This document shows positions 58,331-64,000 of a stretch of DNA of 64,000 nucleotides, in pieces. The translations under genes and the position numbers were made by a program. Where the stretch lies: NCBI RefSeq assembly GCF_019703515.2, contig NC_059351.1, positions 20,599,001-20,663,000 on the forward strand, in the 5' to 3' direction. The notes below the pieces were generated by a model, which worked only from the letters and a program-made list of their open reading frames with translations, was not told where the DNA came from and did not search any database. This stretch comes from Myxocyprinus asiaticus. Taxonomy: Eukaryota; Chordata; Actinopteri; Cypriniformes; Catostomidae. The number at the start of each line of letters is the position of its first letter. The stretch's first letter is position 1.

Positions 58331-59778
58331 TGCTTTTAGTACAGTCAACACCAGGCACATATGCAGACGATGTACAGTACACACAGATGTGGACTGTCTG
58401 CACATCCTGTTCTGACAATGACATTTGCATCACACACATCACTGTTAGAGACGTAGCAACACACACACACAAAAAGCATACTTTGTCCATTGCATATCCA
58501 GCACCGTTTGTGCTGCAGGCATGAAAGATACCTGAAATCTTGCAGCTTGTTGAAGAAAGGTGTGATTTAACTTGACTAAGCAATCAGACTTTCAGTTTTC
58601 AATTTTGCGCTGATGGACAATTAAACGGGCGGGGGAAAAAAAAAACCTAACCTTAAATTAAAGGAGGGACCTGAGCCATATATAAAGACCAAAATATCAT
58701 AGAGCTCTTCTGACTTGGACCAGTAATTAACCACCTATAAAACCCCCTGGCACCTTATGGCAGCGCACTACAAAACACTCAGAAAACCTTGGCAAACAAT
58801 AGCAATGCCTTTGTGTCAACCTATAGCACACCTTAGCCGTGTGGTGCTGAGTTTTGCTTAAGAAAAACTGTAGCTCTACCTACTGTTTATAAGTCACTCA
58901 CAACAGAACACACACATCATCTTGGCTATTCAACTAAAAGCTTTTTAATGTCCAATAAGAGTCGATCTAGTAGTGCAAAGAAATCCTGCTGATTGCAGAT
59001 TATGCCATATACCTTTCAGCCTGACCGCAGCCGCCCCTGCTCGCTCTACACTGCCTGCGATGTGCTGCAATGGCAGTCAAGGAGGGTGGGGGGCATTAGT
59101 GCTTGTCGATGGACTGATGCAGCGCAAGATCTGCGGTCCCCAGGGAGCTGAAGAGTGGAGTGCAGCGTGCGCTACCTGTGATGTACGAGCCAATAAAAAG
59201 CAGCAAAAGCCCCAGCGAATATATTCTCAGAAGCTAATGCTGCCACAGTCATCTCAGTCAGACCTTTTCTGTAGATATCATGACTGTATAGGGCATAAAG
59301 TCATCTAGTGGATCAAATTTGTGAGAAACATTTTCAGTTTTTATAAGAAAACAGTGGGTTATCATGTAGTTGTTTTGGCTTCATCTTAGGGAATTTTTTT
59401 TTTTTAATGTAATGCACGTGTTTCAATAAAATCTAAATATTATTGACAATATCTAATAAATGGCAATGCATCACGATCCCTGTCTGAGTCAAAAACTGTC
59501 TGGGTCATATTCCACCCCAAATAAATGAGAAATTTGATTTTGCTAAAAAAGAAGCATTAAGATATTTTCCATTGTGACCTTTTTTTTTTTTTTACTTGGC
59601 AAGTAAAGCTACACCATGTAAGATTTTTTTGTTAAAAAATGAACAGAATTTCATTAATGAGCGAGTACACCAACAACCCGTATTCCAAACCATGTTTTTG
59701 CATTACCCCGAATCACTATGGTAAGTCTACAATAGAAATTGAGCTGTTGGGACGGATTTGGCACGAAAACACAGGCAT
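58331..59778. other. No gene recognised
   Basis: A moderately GC-rich patch at 58,970-59,230 has an open frame without a known domain. Otherwise AT-rich. Confidence 0.3.
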
Positions 59779-60855
59779 GCTCTAGTGGCCAAAAGTTTGG
59801 AATAATGTACAGATTTTGCTGTTTAGGAAGGAAATTGGTACTTTAATTCACCAAAGTGGCATTCAACTGATCACAAAGCATAGTAAGGACATTACTGATG
59901 TAAAAACAGCACCATCACTATTTGAAAAAAGTCACTTTTGATGAAATCTAGACAGGCACCATTTCCAGCAGCCATCACTCCAGCACCTTATCCTTAAAAT
60001 TATCCTAAATTGCTAATTTGGTACTAGCAAATCACTTGCCATTATATCAAACACAGTTGAAAGCTATTTGGTTCGTTAAATGAAACTTAACATTGTCTTT
60101 GTGTTTGTTTTTGAGTTGCCACAGTATGCAATAGACTGGCATGTCTTAAGGTCAGTATTAGGTCAAAAATGGCAAAAAAAAGAAACATCTTTCTCTAGAA
60201 ACTCGTCAGTCAATCATTGTTTTGAGGAACATAGGCTATGCAATGCTTGAAATTGGCAAAAAAAAAAAAAAAAACTCACATGCCGTCAGCTGACAGCTTC
60301 ATTGAATTCTACCCGCTCAACACCAGTTTCATGTACAACAGTAAAGAGAAGATTCGGGGATACCGGCCTTATGGGAAAAATTGCAAAGAAAAAGCCACAT
60401 TTGAAACAGAAAAACAAAAACAAAAATTTAGAGTGGGTAAAGAAACACAGACATCGGACAACAGATAATTGGAAAAAAGTGTTATGGATCTTAACCCCAT
60501 TGAGCTTTTGTGGGATCAGCTAGACTGCAAGGTGCGTGAGAAGTGCCCGACAAGACTTTAACATCTATGGCAAGTGCTACAGGAAGCGTGGGGTGAAATG
60601 TCACCTGAGTATCTGGACAAATTGACAGTTAGAATTCCAAGGATCTGTAAAGCTGCCATTGCTGCACGTGGAGCTCTTTGAAGTAGTTTAAGAAGTTCTG
60701 AAAAAAAATTTCAAACTGTAATAGTAATTTTTCACATTATTAATGTCCTGACTATACATTGTGATCAGCTGAATGCCACTTTGGTGAATAAAAGTACCAA
60801 TTTCTTTCCATAAGAGCAAAATCTGTACATTATTCCAAAGTTTTGGCCACCAATG
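59779..60855 (+). mobile_element. Tc1-like transposon with long inverted ends, internally deleted
   Basis: Left end GTGGCCAAAAGTTTGGAATA followed by ATGTACAGATTTTGCT and a CACCAAAGTGGCATTCA block. The right end gives the inverse of all three, finishing CCAAAGTTTTGGCCACCAATG with TA at 60856. The inverted ends are about 110 bp or more. The outermost left bases have diverged. Confidence 0.88.
60169..60681 (+). pseudogene. Tc1-like transposase pseudogene with a central deletion
   Basis: ATG at 60169 (MAKKRNIFL) with early stops. A poly-A run at 60,256-60,273 disrupts the N-terminal part. The frame near 60,350-60,480 reads the arm before the catalytic core, ending WKKVLW. The text then jumps directly to DLNPIELLWDQLD (60,490), so the two catalytic Asp residues and the DNA between them are lost. 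The C-terminus (CKAAIAARGAL) ends at TGA 60679-60681. About 170 codons remain of a usual 340. Confidence 0.85.
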
Positions 60856-61189
60856 TACATCATTCATCCTTGTGTGTTTAAGTCATGTCCGTAAGCTCAG
60901 AAAGTAGGTCTGGCTGTGGCGCAACTCGCGTGAGTGTCAGAGAAGCATGAAGCAAGTGCAACAGCTGTTTAGCAGTGGCTTGACATCACTCTCCTCACAG
61001 ATGTTTAAGTGTTTTATAACATTGCTGCAGTTTCAAGATTCCCAAATTGTGTCTCTACGTGTGTGAGTGCTGCTGTTTTCTTAGGCTTTACTTCAGTCAC
61101 AAAAATTATTATTTTTGTTTATTTATTTTTTGTCTGACAAATGGTTAAATGTTGCAAGCAAGTGTAAGCCAATAAAGTATTTTTTGAGC
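60856..61189. other. No recognised feature
   Basis: Between the Tc1-like element and the GCTGGTC repeat; nothing identified. Confidence 0.3.
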
Positions 61190-61520
61190 AATCTGCTGGA
61201 ATATCCAGCTTAAGCTGGTAGCTGTGTTTTGGAACATGGTAGCTGATTTCTAGCTGGTCCAAGCTGGTCATGAGCTGGTCCAAGCTGGTCTTTAGCAGGT
61301 CTACGCTGGTCATTAGCTGGTTCAAACTGGGAGACCATCTTAGACCAGCTACCAGCTTGTCAAATCTGCTTAAGGTGGTGAAGCTGGTTTTTGAAACATG
61401 GTAGCTGGTCAACCAACTAAGCACCAGCTCATGACTAACTTGGACCAGTAAAGGACCAGCTTGTACCAGCCACCATGTTCCAAAACACAGCTACCAGTTT
61501 GAGCTGGATTTTCCAGCAAG
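61190..61520. repeat. GCTGGTC foldback minisatellite
   Basis: The outer arms CTGCTGGAATATCCAGCTTA and AAACACAGCTACCAG (with GAGCTGGATTTTCCAGCAAG) are inverted copies of each other. The interior is made of AGCTGGTCNNAGCTGGTC units of about 10-20 bp that switch strand halfway (GCTGGTC on the left, GACCAGC on the right). A common palindromic repeat type in cyprinids, from recall. Confidence 0.88.
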
Positions 61521-62229
61521 ACACTTGCAATTTTTTCACTTTAAACAGATCCCCATGAACGTATGCTTATCTCAAGTTGTTTATAATGTACCAAAATATC
61601 ACAGCACAATAATGTACTGTATATTATTTTTTTTTAGCATGCACCAACTCTCTCTTGAAACTTTACTTCTGGTAGGGGTGATTACATTTTTTTTATTGTA
61701 ATTGTGATATTGCATATTTCTGCAAATTTTGTTCAGTAAAGTATTTCGTCATTATTAAATCCTCATTTTGCATTTGTATATTACAGTGCTATTTATTTGC
61801 CGTGCATAGACCTACTATTGTAGTATTACGGTTCACTCGTATTCAACACTGAGGCTGTAGATTGTAATATAAAAATATAGTGTCTTCAACTGTACTCATA
61901 TCATTTTACAAGTTTCACCTCTTAAATTGATATGTGTAGTCCAATACAAACATTAATGTGTATTGTAGTGGATGAAACACTTTAATAATCATATTAAAAT
62001 ATAATTAAGAGTGTTGTTTATATATTTCGGTTATAAATGTTTAAGAAAATAACTTAATATCAGCACGATCATAGCTTGTCATGACTCCATTCTGCAGGTA
62101 ATCTCCGAGTCCTCGCTCAAACCATAAGATTCGTCCGCCACAAGAGCAGTACCGAATCACACTTGCAGTTTTGCTTCAACCACTAGAGGGCCAAAAGTTA
62201 CACTGTAATTTTAAGCACATTTCCCCACA
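61521..62229. other. No recognised feature
   Basis: AT-rich, no repeat with partner found. Confidence 0.3.
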
Positions 62230-62672
62230 AAAGTTGAGCTCAATCGATAGCATTTGTGTCATAATGTTAATTACAACAAAAATGTATTTTGACTCGTCCC
62301 TACTTTTCATTAAAAAAATTATTTTTTAAAAAGGCACAAAAAAATAATAATTACAAAAATAAAAACAAATTCTACAACTTTGTTGCCATGACAACGTAAC
62401 ACTGTAAACCATAAAACGATCACAAGGACTATGATTTTAACAACTTTACAGCTCAAATAATTCACAAGTTTTAACTGAAGAATTAATGTAAGTGCTTTTA
62501 TTAAAGTATAAGCTTCACATTTCTGCATTTAAACCCTCCAAAAACTGGCCCCATTCACTTCCATTGTAAGTGCCTCACTGTAACCTTGATTTTTGCTTTG
62601 TTTTGTTTTTGAGGGGACGTGTCAAAATTATTTTTTGTGAAAATCAACGTTATGCCAAAAATGCTCTCAATT
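62230..62672. repeat. Palindromic dispersed repeat, copy 3
   Basis: Begins AAGTTGAGCTCAATCGATAG and ends near TTATGCCAAAAATGCTCTCA, the inverse of its start. The interior shares ACAACTTTGTTGCCATGACA and TTCACTTCCATTGTAAGTGC with the copies at 17.5 and 19.5-21.1 kb. This is the most complete copy of the three. Confidence 0.78.
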
Positions 62673-63224
62673 CTCAAAAAACAAAAAAAACAATAAAACA
62701 AACAAAAAAATCTCATTATGTAATATGAAAAAAAAACATCATATATTAATGAAATATGCAGATTTAAATCAAATAAAATATATTTTATATATATTTCTGT
62801 TTTCAAATCTTTTTTTGAGTCAGGTTGCAAAACTATTTTCATGGATGTGGGTTTGATCAAACCAAATATTTGGTTTTGAAATGGTAAACCTCAGCTCAAA
62901 GGATTAAAAGCTTAGAATAAGGCCGACTTGTAAAGGTCTTTCTTCTTTGGTCACAATTCACTAATTTAAACCACACTGGGCCTGATTTACGAAAGTGAGG
63001 AAAAACCCTGAGTAGACATAAAATGCACTTGTCATGCAACTGAATTTCCATATATTGAGCATTTTAACACATTACCAGCATGCAGTACCAGCATCTCTTA
63101 CATTAACATCTTGTCAGCATGTTTAAGCATTGTTGCGTCATAAGCGCACTATGACAAAAATTAATTCAAGGCATTGTCACACACCCAAAGATCAAACTCG
63201 TTTTCTCAGATATGTTTCATTGAA

Positions 63225-63600
63225 GTATAAACTTTGTCTCAAATGTTTCTCCTTAGGAAAAACTAAAACAGACACTGATGAGTTAATTGTTGACATACAG
63301 TAAGATTATGTAGAATTTACTTTGATTTATATTGAGATCTTGGAAAATTGATTGCAGACTTTGGTGTCTCAGCAAATCTGAGCACAGTTTGAGACATTGC
63401 TGGGACCTTTTCTGAACCTCTAGAGGAGACGCCTGAGAATACTTTCTTAAAAATACTCTCTGAGAATACTGAGTCTTTTCCTCAGGAGAAACATCTGAGA
63501 ACCAGAAGCTCTCGATTTCATCTCATTGATGTCTGTAAGAAGCAACTGAGATATTAAAAGGATCTCATTTGTGATTTTCCTCTATGGAAGGGGATATAAT
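63225..63600. repeat. Dispersed TTTCTCCT/GAGATCTC repeat, inverse copy
   Basis: Contains TTTTCCTCAGGAGAAACATC and ACTGAGATATTAAAAGGATC, the inverse of blocks at 44.8-45.0 kb. Confidence 0.5.
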
Positions 63601-63609
63601 CCCTTTTGC

Positions 63610-63880
63610 TTAGAACCTATTATAGTAGTTGCGTAACAGCTGTGGGTTCACGCTCACTCTTGAACAGTGTGAATTTTGTGTTAAAGTTCTTGCCATCCTG
63701 CGATCTCTGTCTAGCTGAAGAGTTTTCATGAGACTGAGAGCCAGTGGTTATTCTGTAAGCAAGCATCAATGCCTTGAACATAACGCAAGCAACCACTGGC
63801 AGCCAGTGCAGTTTGATGAAGAGTGGCGTGACTTGCATTCTTTTGGGCTCATTGAAGACCAATCATGCCGCTGCATTGTA
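63610..63880 (-). mobile_element. LINE remnant, reverse transcriptase C-terminal part
   Basis: Minus-strand frame 63862-63620 reads VTPLFIKLHWLPVVACVMFK followed by ALMLAYRITTGS, the conserved LHWLPV..R..FK motif near the end of fish LINE reverse transcriptases. The catalytic core is not in the window. Sequence beyond 63,880 may belong to the same element; the window ends at 64,000. Confidence 0.65.
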
Positions 63881-64000
63881 GATCAATTGCAGAGGTTTGA
63901 CTATACATGCAGGAAGGCCTGCCAGAAGACCAATGCAATATTCTAGACTGGACAGCATAAACACCGAGGAGGAGTTGTGTGACATGCACAGATAGGAAGG

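Noticed and set aside
58973..59308. 111-codon plus-strand frame
   Set aside because: No domain, no conserved motif, no splice context.
61119..61424. 101-codon minus-strand frame rich in DQLMTSLDQL
   Set aside because: It is only the translation of the GCTGGTC tandem array.
16414..64000. A second tandem Na+/K+-ATPase paralogue, as in the zebrafish cluster
   Set aside because: No exon with P-type ATPase motifs was found on either strand downstream of the first gene.

Overview
The window looks like teleost DNA, most likely from a cypriniform fish (carp, minnow or loach relatives). The one recognisable host gene is a fish-type Na+/K+-ATPase alpha-1 subunit with GT-AG introns. The rest is AT-rich non-coding DNA crowded with transposon families typical of fish: Tc1/mariner, hAT, PIF/Harbinger-like, DIRS-like, APE-type LINEs, foldback MITEs, and minisatellites built on CCTAGCAACC and GCTGGTC. 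The organism call is from recall, not from a database search.

Layout. 1-5.99 kb holds upstream or first-intron sequence of the ATPase gene with a hAT-like element, a decayed Tc1-like element and a foldback MITE. 5,993-16,413 holds 21 coding exons (exon 2 to stop) of atp1a1 on the + strand. Only the tiny start exon is not found. The large introns carry a minisatellite, a Harbinger-like element and a nested transposon pair. The 3' UTR and poly(A) signal follow at about 16.6 kb.

17-33 kb is a transposon graveyard. It has palindromic repeats, a CACTG-ended MITE, a LINE 3' end fused to a DIRS-like gag remnant, and a 2.5 kb hAT element with a perfect 8-bp target duplication. It also has a DIRS-like tyrosine-recombinase remnant into which a 3.2 kb LINE is inserted. 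36-43 kb is a mosaic of repeats in the order A-B-A'-C-B'. The shared A/B boundary lies 30 bp downstream of a TATA box, and A carries a small duplicated reading frame that I cannot identify. 43.8-64 kb holds three more Tc1-like elements, one of them nested in a hAT-like element with a perfect 8-bp target duplication. It also holds a 42-bp minisatellite, a 265-bp near-perfect hairpin, a tRNA-derived SINE-like repeat, a GCTGGTC foldback repeat and a LINE remnant.

Only the ATPase looks functional. It would be the catalytic alpha subunit of the plasma-membrane sodium pump, working with beta and FXYD partners encoded elsewhere. Every transposase, reverse transcriptase and recombinase frame seen is broken by stops, frameshifts, deletions or lost catalytic residues. 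No complete new system was demonstrated. The best candidate for something undescribed is the 36-43 kb mosaic.
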